DNA of 64,000 nucleotides from Oculatella sp. LEGE 06141. GTDB taxonomy: Bacteria; Cyanobacteriota; Cyanobacteriia; Elainellales; Elainellaceae. Location of the stretch: contig NZ_JADEWO010000031.1 in the NCBI RefSeq assembly GCF_015207605.1, forward strand, positions 1 to 64,000. Reading direction: 5' to 3'. A program made the translations under genes and the position numbers. Positions 16,388 through 24,114 of the stretch are shown one piece after another. The notes under the pieces were generated by a model. It worked only from the letters and a program-made list of their open reading frames with translations. It was not told the DNA's origin and ran no database searches. Numbering within the stretch: the stretch's first letter is position 1; each line of letters begins with the position of its first letter.

Positions 16388-17347
16388 TTAGATCAGCTTC
16401 AAATCAGGATACTCTGTCAAGACATCTTCGGCTGAGAGGGTGTCACCCTCTGCTTGAGGTGTCCACAGAATTTCGAGCGCTAACAACTGGTCGTTGGGAA
16501 TAGCACCAATCTGCCCAAGGGCACGACGCAGTGCTTGTGAGTCATTAATCGCTGGTAGTTGCAGCTTACCCTGGGTAGCCACCAGCAGTGTAACCACAAT
16601 GTACTCGCCAGGGTTTTCGGGCAAGTTGGCCTGAGCTAGCGCTCCACCTGCCGCAGGCAGTTCGCCTTTGGTCGCCGCCTGCCGCAACTGATTGTTGACG
16701 TTAGACAACGTTTCTTCTGTAAACTTGCTACGCTCTGTCAGGGCTAGGCGATTGAATTGACCTTCAGCCGCTTCTAACCGAGCTTGCTGGCTTTCTGCCC
16801 CTGCGTAAACCCAATACTCTGGATGACGCAGTAGGGATAGTGTGGTTTCTTGAAGTACCTGGGTTAAGCCTTCCGTTGAACCGGTGTCAGCCGTGGTTGC
16901 AATGCGATCGAGATCCTGCTGTAGCGACCGAGCGCTAGACAACAAACCAACCTGCACCTTTGCCACCGAAACATTGGGAGAGCTGGTGCCATATCCCAGG
17001 CTGTCTCCACCCGTTGCGCTACGAAAGCTCCTGACTAAGAACCCGGCAACTGACAGGAACAACAGAATGGAGAACAGACCCCCAAAGCCACCGCCAAAGC
17101 CAAACAACGGAATTAAGAACGGGAAGCCAAAGCCACCGCCACCGGGATAGTATCCACCACCGGGGGGCTGATAGGTGCGGGTAGGAGGAGCATAGGGACG
17201 AGCGGATCGAAACCCACCGCCGCCAATCCGACCGCCTCTGGCTGCCAGTGCGCCATCTGCCTGACCCAATACCATCGTGGCTATCAAGCCAACGATCAGG
17301 AGTGACTTTAAAATCGGTTTGAGCAATCCAGTTAATTTTTTGTGCAT
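16388..17347 (-). CDS. DUF1517 domain-containing membrane protein
   Basis: 319 residues. The N-terminal signal-like segment (SLLIVGLIATMVLGQADGALA, about 15-35) leads to a Gly/Pro/Tyr-rich linker (GGGFRSARPYAPPTRTYQPP; GGGYYPGGGGFGF) and a membrane helix (FSILLFLSVAGFLV). The DUF1517 domain follows (SVAKVQVGLLSSARSLQQDL ... EYIVVTLLVATQGKLQLP). Plastid homologues exist (FIP-like), but no activity is established. The Gly-rich linker is similar in style to other cyanobacterial and TPM-like proteins. It lies downstream of thiE-thiS but across a hairpin and a 216-base gap, so it is probably separate. Confidence 0.85.
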   Translation of the reverse strand: MHKKLTGLLKPILKSLLIVGLIATMVLGQADGALAARGGRIGGGGFRSARPYAPPTRTYQPPGGGYYPGGGGFGFPFLIPLFGFGGGFGGLFSILLFLSVAGFLVRSFRSATGGDSLGYGTSSPNVSVAKVQVGLLSSARSLQQDLDRIATTADTGSTEGLTQVLQETTLSLLRHPEYWVYAGAESQQARLEAAEGQFNRLALTERSKFTEETLSNVNNQLRQAATKGELPAAGGALAQANLPENPGEYIVVTLLVATQGKLQLPAINDSQALRRALGQIGAIPNDQLLALEILWTPQAEGDTLSAEDVLTEYPDLKLI

Positions 17348-17545
17348 AGGACTACGCCTGTTCTATCGGACAAGATTTTATCGCTCTGGCTAGATAAAAT
17401 GGGTTTATTCGTAGCCAGACTGTATGCTTAAAACCGTTTCTTTATCAAACGTTACAAAATCTGACTACCCTTATAGTGTATCGCCTTCTACATTCTCGGC
17501 AGGCGCGGCTTAAGGAGGATTTTAGGGGGATAGCCGTAATTAAAC

Positions 17546-17572
17546 GGTGGATGCATGGATGGGTTATCCACC
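17546..17572 (-). terminator. Hairpin at the thiS stop
   Basis: GGTGGAT (17546-17552) and ATCCACC (17566-17572) pair across a 13-base loop that includes part of the thiS stop codon at 17564-17566. On the minus strand it is followed by GTTTAATT. It probably ends the thiE-thiS transcript. Confidence 0.55.
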
Positions 17573-17794
17573 CCCAACAATGGTGACAATTTCGAGGCGA
17601 TCGCCCTCCTGCATGATGGTAGCCTCCCAGAACTGACGGTGCAGGATTTCGCCGTTGTATTCAACTGCAACCAGGCGAGGATTCATCCCTAACTGCTGTA
17701 GGAGGTCGGGCAGGTAGAGGTTAGGAGCACATTGGTGAGGTTCTCCGTTGACGGAGAGTGTGATGGGACGAGTCGCTTCAGACGAACTAGACAT
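17564..17794 (-). CDS. thiS: Sulfur carrier protein ThiS
   Basis: A small ubiquitin-like protein of 76 residues starting at MSSSSEATRP (an upstream ATG at 17818 would add eight residues). It has the pattern ITLSVNGEPHQC, LLQQLGMNPRLVAVEYNGEIL, GDRLEIVTIVGGG. The C-terminal Gly-Gly (one extra Gly) is adenylated by ThiF and converted to the thiocarboxylate that supplies sulfur to thiazole synthase. The start overlaps the thiE stop by eight bases, so the two genes are translationally coupled. Confidence 0.92.
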   Translation of the reverse strand: MSSSSEATRPITLSVNGEPHQCAPNLYLPDLLQQLGMNPRLVAVEYNGEILHRQFWEATIMQEGDRLEIVTIVGGG

Positions 17795-18887
17795 GGGCTT
17801 GATCACAGCGTAATTCACCAGCTCGAAGGCTACTGGTTCGAGTTAGTTGAGAGAGTAAATATTGAGTAATCAAGGTTGGATTTTCGGCTTCCATAATGGC
17901 TCGAACGATGGCAACTCGCTTGGCTCCAGCGTGAAGAACGTCCTGTACATTATCGGAGTCAATTCCACCAATCGCAAACCACGGAATCGGAGAATGTTCC
18001 GTTGCATACTGCACATACTCTAACCCGGCGGCAGGTTTGCCCGCTTTCGTCGGCGTTTCATACACCGGGCCAACGCCAATATAATCGGCTCCGTCTTGAA
18101 GGGCACGATTCATCTCGTCTGGGTTGGTAGTAGAGCGACCAATAATTCGTTGAGATCCTAATAGCTGGCGAGCCAGGGCGATCGATACATCTTGCTGGCC
18201 TAAATGGACACCGTCTGCATTGGCTGCCAGCGCTAAATCGACGCGATCGTTCATGATGAATAGCGCATCATATCCATGGCAAATTTGCCTTAGTTTTTCG
18301 GCAGTTTGAAGGCGAGTCAGATCATCTGCCGACTTATCACGATATTGGACTAAACTCAACCCACCCTGTAAGGCCGCTTCAACAATGCCAAACAGATTCT
18401 CCTGGGCTGATGTCACCAAATAGAGCAACGATCGCCGCAGCTTGTGATGGCGTTGGTAGCCAATCACCGTACTCTCCAGGGTGTAAACCCGATAGCGCAT
18501 TTGCTTGCAGGCTGCACCCATCTGCGAATTGTAAAGTTTTCCGTACTCTTCCAGTACCCTTAACGCTTCTTCGACTCGACAGAAGTTTGCTTGCAGCACT
18601 TGAGTAATAGTAGTCCGCTGCTCCTCCTGAGGATGGCTTAGCGCTGTCCCGGCATCATTAGGCGTATCCCTTGCTGCCCGAATATCTGCATGGTGCCACC
18701 GGGCAATTTCTTGGCGTAAGTGCTTACAGTCGTCTGTCAGTTGCGCGTTATTGAGTCCGAATCGGCACCATTCTTCGATGATGCGTAGCCCTTCCCGTGC
18801 CCGATCTAAGTTCGCATCCAGGATTCGATAAACGACGGACTCAGCGAGTTCAGTTTGGCTTCTATTCTGGCTATCGATCTCGCCCAT
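17787..18887 (-). CDS. thiE: Thiamine phosphate synthase with cyanobacterial N-terminal domain
   Basis: 366 residues in two parts. The C-terminal half (from about 160) is the TIM-barrel thiamine phosphate synthase: LVQYRDKSADDLTRL, FIMNDRVDLALAANADGVHLGQQDV (diphosphate/Mg site), GRSTTNPDEM, DYIGVGPVYETPTK and PWFAIGGID. It joins the HMP-PP and thiazole phosphate moieties. The N-terminal 150 residues (RILDANLDRAREGLRIIEEW ... CRVEEALRVLEEYGKLYN) form a helical domain with an internal repeat of REGLRIIEEW/EEALRVLEEY type that is usual in cyanobacterial ThiE and of unknown role. No TPP riboswitch was seen upstream. Confidence 0.94.
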   Translation of the reverse strand: MGEIDSQNRSQTELAESVVYRILDANLDRAREGLRIIEEWCRFGLNNAQLTDDCKHLRQEIARWHHADIRAARDTPNDAGTALSHPQEEQRTTITQVLQANFCRVEEALRVLEEYGKLYNSQMGAACKQMRYRVYTLESTVIGYQRHHKLRRSLLYLVTSAQENLFGIVEAALQGGLSLVQYRDKSADDLTRLQTAEKLRQICHGYDALFIMNDRVDLALAANADGVHLGQQDVSIALARQLLGSQRIIGRSTTNPDEMNRALQDGADYIGVGPVYETPTKAGKPAAGLEYVQYATEHSPIPWFAIGGIDSDNVQDVLHAGAKRVAIVRAIMEAENPTLITQYLLSQLTRTSSLRAGELRCDQAHV

Positions 18888-19025
18888 CGGAACTGTCCCA
18901 TTAATTTCTCATCCTACCAGCCCGATTAGTTGTCTATCCGTCAGGGCACGACTTTGTAACAAGTTGGCGAAATTTTTGTTCGTAAATCGTTTCTAATTCG
19001 GAAAAATCGGGCAGAATTTAGTCCA

Positions 19026-19040
19026 ATACTTCAGAAGTAT
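19026..19040. promoter_or_regulatory. Short palindrome ATACTT-CAG-AAGTAT
   Basis: A 15-base inverted repeat 85 bases before the beta-helix protein gene, in the divergent spacer with thiE. It could be an operator; no known regulator site was recognised. Confidence 0.35.
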
Positions 19041-19124
19041 GGTTAACTACAGCCATTATTCTTCATTGTTGGTCTGCCCTGCTTACTGATTGAACTTGCT
19101 ACCTGTGGTGTTAGGAGGACAAAT

Positions 19125-21422
19125 ATGGGTTCGATGTATCCTCACAGCGATCGCTACTCCGCTGAACGCTTGGCAGTGCCCTTAACCGTTTCGCTGCAAC
19201 CCTCTCTTCTCAAATGGCAGAGCATCGCTCCACAGCCTGTTCAAGAGTTGTCCCGTTCAGAGCCGCTACCCCTTAGTTCCCTGAAGGTTCTGGTTCATGT
19301 CGGGTTGATGGCTGCGGTCTGTCTAAGCGGTTTGGGAGTCAGGGCCGTGGCGCTAGAAACCGTGCCCGAACACCTGCCCGAACACCAGGTATTACTTGCC
19401 CAAGCCGCACCTTCTGCCTCACAGCAGCTTTTATTTGTGAATCCATCGGTTGGGAATGACACTGGAGATGGTAGCCAGCGATCGCCCTTCCGCACCATTA
19501 GCCGTGCTTTAGAGCTATCTCAACCCAACACCGTCATTATTCTGGCAACCGGAACCTACAGCACCGAGACAGGGGAGAGCTTTCCTATTCGTCTGAAGTC
19601 GGGTGTGACGCTACAAGGCGATCCGGCCACGCAGGGACGCGGCATCGTAATTCGAGGGGGGGGAGTCTTTGCCAGTCCTACGTCTGCCAATCAGAATGTT
19701 GCTGTTCTGGGGGCCACTGAAGCGGTGATTACAGGGGTCACTGTTACTAATCCAAACCCGCGAGGTTATGGACTGTGGATTGAATCCAGCAATCCTACTG
19801 TCGCTAGCAATACGTTTAGCGGCAGTACCCATGACGGAATTTCAGTTACAGGTGACGGTGCGCCAACGATTCAGGCCAATGCATTCGTGCAAAATGGAGC
19901 CAATGGCATTACTGTGTTTGGCACATCACGGGCTGAGATTCGCGAGAACGTCTTTGAACGAACAGGCTTTGGCATTAATGTCGCTCAGAATGCAGCTCCT
20001 CAAATTATCGGCAACCGCATCAGTCAAAATCAAGACGGTGTCGTGGTTCAGGCCAACGCCCGTCCTGTCTTGCGCGACAACACGATTGAAGGAAATGTGC
20101 GAGATGGTCTGGTGGCGATCGCGCAATCCCAGCCCGATCTGGGTACCGCTGCCCAGGCGGGCAATAACACATTTCGCAACAATGGTCGGCATGACATCAA
20201 TGCCGAAGCGGCACGCCAGCCTTTCCCCGCTGCTGGAAACCAGGTGGCAGCAGAGCGAACCGTTGGTCAGGTGGATATGGCTGGAACCGTCGCGATTACT
20301 CCGGCTCCAGTAGCCTCTCGGCCAGTTCTGCCGACTGCCAGCCCATCAGCGGCACCTAACCGATTGCCAACCCCAACCCCAGCGGCACCTGCACCCATTG
20401 CGGTGAGTTCCGAGCAAATCAGTCCTGACCCAAACAGCCTCAGTGTGGCCACCAGTGACTCTTTCAATCCGGCTACGTCTGCTGGCTCATCTGCTCCCGG
20501 CGGCTTTTCCGCCTTACCCAGGCTGCAATCCTCTGTTCCGAATTCTTTATCCGCAGGAGACCTGCCGCCATCAAACACGGGTTCAACGGCTTTACCTGCA
20601 AGCGACGATTCACTAACAGCGACCACGTTTCCAACGCCTGCCGCTGCTCCTGCTCCTGTTCCGAGGCGTGCCAGCGCGACCAATCCGGCTACTACGGTCA
20701 GGCCGCTAGCCGCCGCTCCTGCCGCGATCGACATTCCTGTGCCAGCCCCTGCTACAGCATCTCCTCCTACCAGGTCTGAAACTGCTCAACCCACCCAAAC
20801 TGCGGCAGCCAGTGCGCCTATCGACATTTCTGTGCCGCCACCTGCAACGACTGCCACCCAGCCCTCGTCGTCTCGTCCTGATGCTCGAGACATCTTGATA
20901 CAGCGTCCCTCCTCCGCAAACACGGCTCGTCCAACCTCAAGTCCGTCTGGGGCAGCATCTCCAGCGGCCATTGAAATTCCTGTGCCGCCGCCTGCTACAT
21001 CGTCTGTTCCTGCACCCGGAACGAATTCCAGACAAACTGTGGCACGTTCGTCGGAGGCGGTTGTGCCTTTACCCCAGGCTAATTTGCTGCCCGTACCTGG
21101 TTCTGATATCCCAGTTGGGAACATTGCAGGGATGCCAACGGTTGCCATATCACGCGATCCGCTACAGCGAGTTGCCCTCAATTCGGCGGTGGGTTCTAGT
21201 CAGGCGGCAGCGTTGGGATTACGTTATCGGGTTGTGGTTGAAGCTGAAAATGAGGGAATGCAGGCTCAAGTGCGATCGCTTATTCCAGGTGCCTTCCGTA
21301 CCTATGCCAATGGACGGCTTGTGATGCAGGCGGGGGCGTATAGCGATCGCGCTAACGCGGAAGATGCGGCTCGGATGCTCAACAACAGCGGGTTACGTGC
21401 AATCGTCCAGTCGGTGGAGTGA
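19125..21422 (+). CDS. Exported beta-helix (DUF1565) protein with Pro/Thr-rich linker and SPOR-like C terminus
   Basis: 765 residues. An N-terminal hydrophobic segment (LVHVGLMAAVCLSGLGVRAVALE, about 58-80) acts as a signal or anchor. Residues 100-370 form a right-handed beta-helix of the DUF1565/NosD type with repeated turns (NAFVQNGANGITVFG; NVFERTGFGINVAQNAAPQIIGN; NRISQNQDGVVVQANARPVLRDN). Residues 380-680 are Pro/Ala/Ser/Thr-rich and carry three copies of I[DE]I[PS]VPxPAT (about 534, 565, 615). The last 70 residues (YRVVVEA ... MQAGAYSDRANAEDAARMLNNSGLRAIVQ) look like a SPOR domain, which binds denuded peptidoglycan. An L,D-transpeptidase lies just downstream. GGAGGA precedes ATG 19125. 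Confidence 0.85.
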   Translation: MGSMYPHSDRYSAERLAVPLTVSLQPSLLKWQSIAPQPVQELSRSEPLPLSSLKVLVHVGLMAAVCLSGLGVRAVALETVPEHLPEHQVLLAQAAPSASQQLLFVNPSVGNDTGDGSQRSPFRTISRALELSQPNTVIILATGTYSTETGESFPIRLKSGVTLQGDPATQGRGIVIRGGGVFASPTSANQNVAVLGATEAVITGVTVTNPNPRGYGLWIESSNPTVASNTFSGSTHDGISVTGDGAPTIQANAFVQNGANGITVFGTSRAEIRENVFERTGFGINVAQNAAPQIIGNRISQNQDGVVVQANARPVLRDNTIEGNVRDGLVAIAQSQPDLGTAAQAGNNTFRNNGRHDINAEAARQPFPAAGNQVAAERTVGQVDMAGTVAITPAPVASRPVLPTASPSAAPNRLPTPTPAAPAPIAVSSEQISPDPNSLSVATSDSFNPATSAGSSAPGGFSALPRLQSSVPNSLSAGDLPPSNTGSTALPASDDSLTATTFPTPAAAPAPVPRRASATNPATTVRPLAAAPAAIDIPVPAPATASPPTRSETAQPTQTAAASAPIDISVPPPATTATQPSSSRPDARDILIQRPSSANTARPTSSPSGAASPAAIEIPVPPPATSSVPAPGTNSRQTVARSSEAVVPLPQANLLPVPGSDIPVGNIAGMPTVAISRDPLQRVALNSAVGSSQAAALGLRYRVVVEAENEGMQAQVRSLIPGAFRTYANGRLVMQAGAYSDRANAEDAARMLNNSGLRAIVQSVE

Positions 21423-21481
21423 GTATCATAGAGTTTAAGAAACAATGAATTGTACTGTGGCAATTCATTGGGCGATGACCT

Positions 21482-22123
21482 GTGAAACCTTACCGACAGC
21501 ACCGAACCAGCGAAGGAGAGTTCCTAACGCGCAGCTTTATGCTGTTGAGCTTTGTGGCGGCAGCGGTACTGTTGCTTTCAGCGCGGTGGCAACCTTCGTC
21601 GTCTGCCCCGGTGGCAACCGATGATTCAAATCTGGCTGCTACCACAGACAGCAGCGTGTCTCAGGGCGTAGCGACACCTTCTCGACCCAAGGCTGGCACC
21701 CTGCGTCAGGCTCTTTATCCAGTCATACCGCTGGATGAACCGGTTCTGATTGTAGATTTGAGCGATCGCCAGGTATCCCTATTTCAATCTGGAGCGACAC
21801 AAAACAGTTACCCAATCGCCGTGGGGCAGGCTGGGTGGGAAACGCCCAGCGGTTCATTCAGTGTGCTTCAAATGCAAGAGTATCCCCACTGGCGACATCC
21901 CATTACCAACGAAGTGTTTCCACCGGGAGCGGATAACCCCCTGGGTTCTCGTTGGATTGGATTTTGGACAGATGGGGAAAATCAGATCGGCTTTCATGGC
22001 ACAAACCGCGCTGACTTGATCGGTCAGGCGGTTTCGCACGGGTGTATTCGAATGCGAGATGTTGATGTTCAGGCGCTATACGCGCTAGTTTCTGTAGGGA
22101 CGACGGTGATTGTTCGGCCTTAG
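21482..22123 (+). CDS. L,D-transpeptidase (YkuD domain)
   Basis: 213 residues. An N-terminal membrane anchor (FMLLSFVAAAVLLLSARW, about 19-36) and a short linker lead to the YkuD domain. The catalytic motif is HGTNRADLIGQAVSHGCIRMRD, with the Cys near residue 188 and the conserved SHGCIR. Such enzymes make 3-3 peptidoglycan cross-links or attach proteins to the wall in the periplasm. GTG 21482 is the start. It lies 59 bases after the SPOR-like protein gene on the same strand, which suggests joint work on the cell wall. Confidence 0.92.
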   Translation: MKPYRQHRTSEGEFLTRSFMLLSFVAAAVLLLSARWQPSSSAPVATDDSNLAATTDSSVSQGVATPSRPKAGTLRQALYPVIPLDEPVLIVDLSDRQVSLFQSGATQNSYPIAVGQAGWETPSGSFSVLQMQEYPHWRHPITNEVFPPGADNPLGSRWIGFWTDGENQIGFHGTNRADLIGQAVSHGCIRMRDVDVQALYALVSVGTTVIVRP

Positions 22124-22169
22124 TGAAGCAGGAAAGCAACAGGGACGCAGGACAGGAATGAGGGATTGA

Positions 22170-22199
22170 GCTGTATCAACAGTGATGGGTTGATGCAGC
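22170..22199. terminator. Long hairpin between convergent genes
   Basis: GCTGTATCAAC (22170-22180) pairs with GTTGATGCAGC (22189-22199) through one G-U, giving an 11-bp stem and an 8-base loop. It has no T-tract on either side. It separates the L,D-transpeptidase and ComFB-like genes. Confidence 0.6.
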
Positions 22200-22236
22200 C
22201 TGTTAACGGGTGCCGCTCAGCGTGGAGCGCAATCGC

Positions 22237-22785
22237 TTAGCCTGCTTTAGGATGAGCTTCGAATTTGTAAGCATAGGATTGTAGCAATGCACTCACCTGA
22301 GTTAGCACTTCGTCGCCAGCGTTTTTACCCAGTGCTTGCCGTTCTGGATAAAATTCAGGGCGATCGAGGTTTCGAGCGATCGCTTCATTAACCTGTTGCG
22401 CGATCAGAACTTGAAGCTCGTCTTTTGCCCGAGAGCGCTGGTAGTCTGCCCCTTCTTCGGTCGTCGCGTAAAGCGGTGGTAGACGGTTTAACGCATAGGC
22501 TGCAATATCGCCTAAATCAAGCGTACAGTCGCTCGTTGCTTCAATTTCAGCAACGCGGGCGATCGCCTCGGTTAACACCAGTTCTTCCATGACGTTGATA
22601 AACTGCTTGCGCGGAACGGCAACCACCTCTCCGGTGAGTAAAGCTCCCATCAGCCGATCTAACGCCATGTACTCTTCGATGGACAGTTCGGCGGCAGTGT
22701 CACAAATCCGCCCAACTTCTGCTTCCATTGCTGGGGTTAGGTAGCCGTCTTGCAATGCATGTTCAACAATTCTTTCAATGCTCAT
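22237..22785 (-). CDS. ComFB-family (late competence) protein
   Basis: 182 residues from MSIERIVEHAL (ATG 22785; an earlier ATG at 22809 adds eight residues). The segment CTLDLGDIAAYALNRLPPLYATTEEGADYQRSR (about 110-143) is the ComFB signature. It is preceded by a helical half (YMALDRLMGALL ... FINVMEELVLTEAIA). The typical Cys cluster before the signature is reduced to one Cys here. Cyanobacterial ComFB-type proteins have been linked to c-di-AMP/c-di-GMP binding, natural competence and motility; the exact function of this one is open. No signal peptide is present. Confidence 0.82.
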   Translation of the reverse strand: MSIERIVEHALQDGYLTPAMEAEVGRICDTAAELSIEEYMALDRLMGALLTGEVVAVPRKQFINVMEELVLTEAIARVAEIEATSDCTLDLGDIAAYALNRLPPLYATTEEGADYQRSRAKDELQVLIAQQVNEAIARNLDRPEFYPERQALGKNAGDEVLTQVSALLQSYAYKFEAHPKAG

Positions 22786-22903
22786 ATCGCCATCTGTGCT
22801 CCACAGCACGACTAAGGGGCTTCTTTGTAATTCCTACCGCCTTAGTGTGCCCTAGAAATTTAAAAAGGCTCGATGCCCACAGATGGATTGTTGATATTAG
22901 AGT

Positions 22904-23854
22904 TTAGTCAAATCCGTCATAGCGCCAGGGGACTGGATCAACGGCCAGTCCATGCACATACAAACCCCAATGCAAGTGAGGCCCCGTTGCTGATCCCGTG
23001 GCCCCGATCGCTCCTAGCCGCTCACCAGCCTGGACAAACTGCCCTTCCTGGACATCTATGCGGCTGAGATGCAGAAAAATGCTGGCAACGCCCTGCCCGT
23101 GATCCAGGCCAACTGTATTACCGTGCAGCCGAAATCCGTCGCTTTCGCGACCGATGAGCGCAACTCGACCAGCCGCAGGGGCGACGACGGGTGCCCCCAC
23201 TCCGCCGCCATAGTCAACGCCGCGATGATAATAATCCTGGGCGAAGACTCCGTTGTAGTAGCGACGTACTCCGTACTCAGATGTGACCCCACCAGCGGCA
23301 GGTCGCTGAAACGGGCCGTTCCATAGTTTTTCGGGTGTAACCAACCGCTTAAACTCATCCACTCGATCAAATTCGTAGTCTGTTCCGCCTGAGCCGCCAC
23401 CGCTCACGGTAATGCGTTGGGTTGGAAAGGAGCGATCGCGCAACCAGACGGCCAGATTTTGGCTCTTTCCTGCCCCGTTCACCTGAATCTCTACTCGTCC
23501 CGACTGATCGAGGGGCGTTGTGGGCAACAGCGCCCGAAATCGGTTCGCTTCTACGGGAAAGGCTGGATAGGTGTTCTGGTTGATTGAAACAGTTGGGGGA
23601 GCGCTATTGCTTGCTGTAGTCTGGATAGCCACCGAAATGGTGTCGCCCAGTTGGGGTTCATTCGGCTGTAGCTGTACCTGAATCGCTTGAGCTGGAGTGG
23701 TTGATAATGACAGAATGATTCCTATTCCCAGGAACAGGCCAACAGGCACTCGATGAAGCCATAGGTAAGCCCCGAGACGAGCAAACAAGCCAGCAAAAAT
23801 CGGTTGTTTGAGGGTAAAGCGACGAGTCACACGGGAACGGTGGGGTGTAGTCAT
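22904..23854 (-). CDS. M23 family metallopeptidase (LytM-type endopeptidase)
   Basis: 316 residues. The N-terminal basic and hydrophobic segment (about 22-58; GIGIILSLSTTPAQA) is a signal peptide with an AQA-like cleavage site. A beta-rich middle domain follows (VQLQPNEPQLGDTISVAIQT). The C-terminal M23 domain carries HRGVDYGGGVGAPVVAPAAGRV (zinc ligands H and D) and GPHLHWGLYV (HxH). It should cleave peptidoglycan cross-bridges in the periplasm. Both zinc motifs are intact, so it is likely active. It is divergent from the antiporter gene. Confidence 0.94.
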   Translation of the reverse strand: MTTPHRSRVTRRFTLKQPIFAGLFARLGAYLWLHRVPVGLFLGIGIILSLSTTPAQAIQVQLQPNEPQLGDTISVAIQTTASNSAPPTVSINQNTYPAFPVEANRFRALLPTTPLDQSGRVEIQVNGAGKSQNLAVWLRDRSFPTQRITVSGGGSGGTDYEFDRVDEFKRLVTPEKLWNGPFQRPAAGGVTSEYGVRRYYNGVFAQDYYHRGVDYGGGVGAPVVAPAAGRVALIGRESDGFRLHGNTVGLDHGQGVASIFLHLSRIDVQEGQFVQAGERLGAIGATGSATGPHLHWGLYVHGLAVDPVPWRYDGFD

Positions 23855-24114
23855 GGCAGACCGAATTGAGCGCTATTGACCAGATAGACTAACATCCTCA
23901 GACTGGGAGTTCCACCCCTGGTTGGGGATTAACCTTCCGACGCGCTAATTCTTTAGCGGCGGAAATGCTGACTCGGCAAGTTGTTTGCAATCTCCTGAAA
24001 TCCTCCCTTCCCACCGGAAAACTCGGTATCCTGGAAATGATGGGACTTCACGCTTTTCCCACGGGCGCAGACTACATAACGGCGACTCAACAGCAGAACT
24101 AACAGCGAGAATTT

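Noticed and set aside
18888..19124. Possible TPP riboswitch upstream of thiE
   Set aside because: The conserved CTGAGA and ACCTGATCTGG-like core elements are not present in the spacer on either strand.
20267..21181. Minus-strand frames of 155 and 131 residues within the beta-helix protein gene
   Set aside because: They are antisense shadows of the Pro/Ala/Thr-rich linker, whose biased codons keep reverse frames open.
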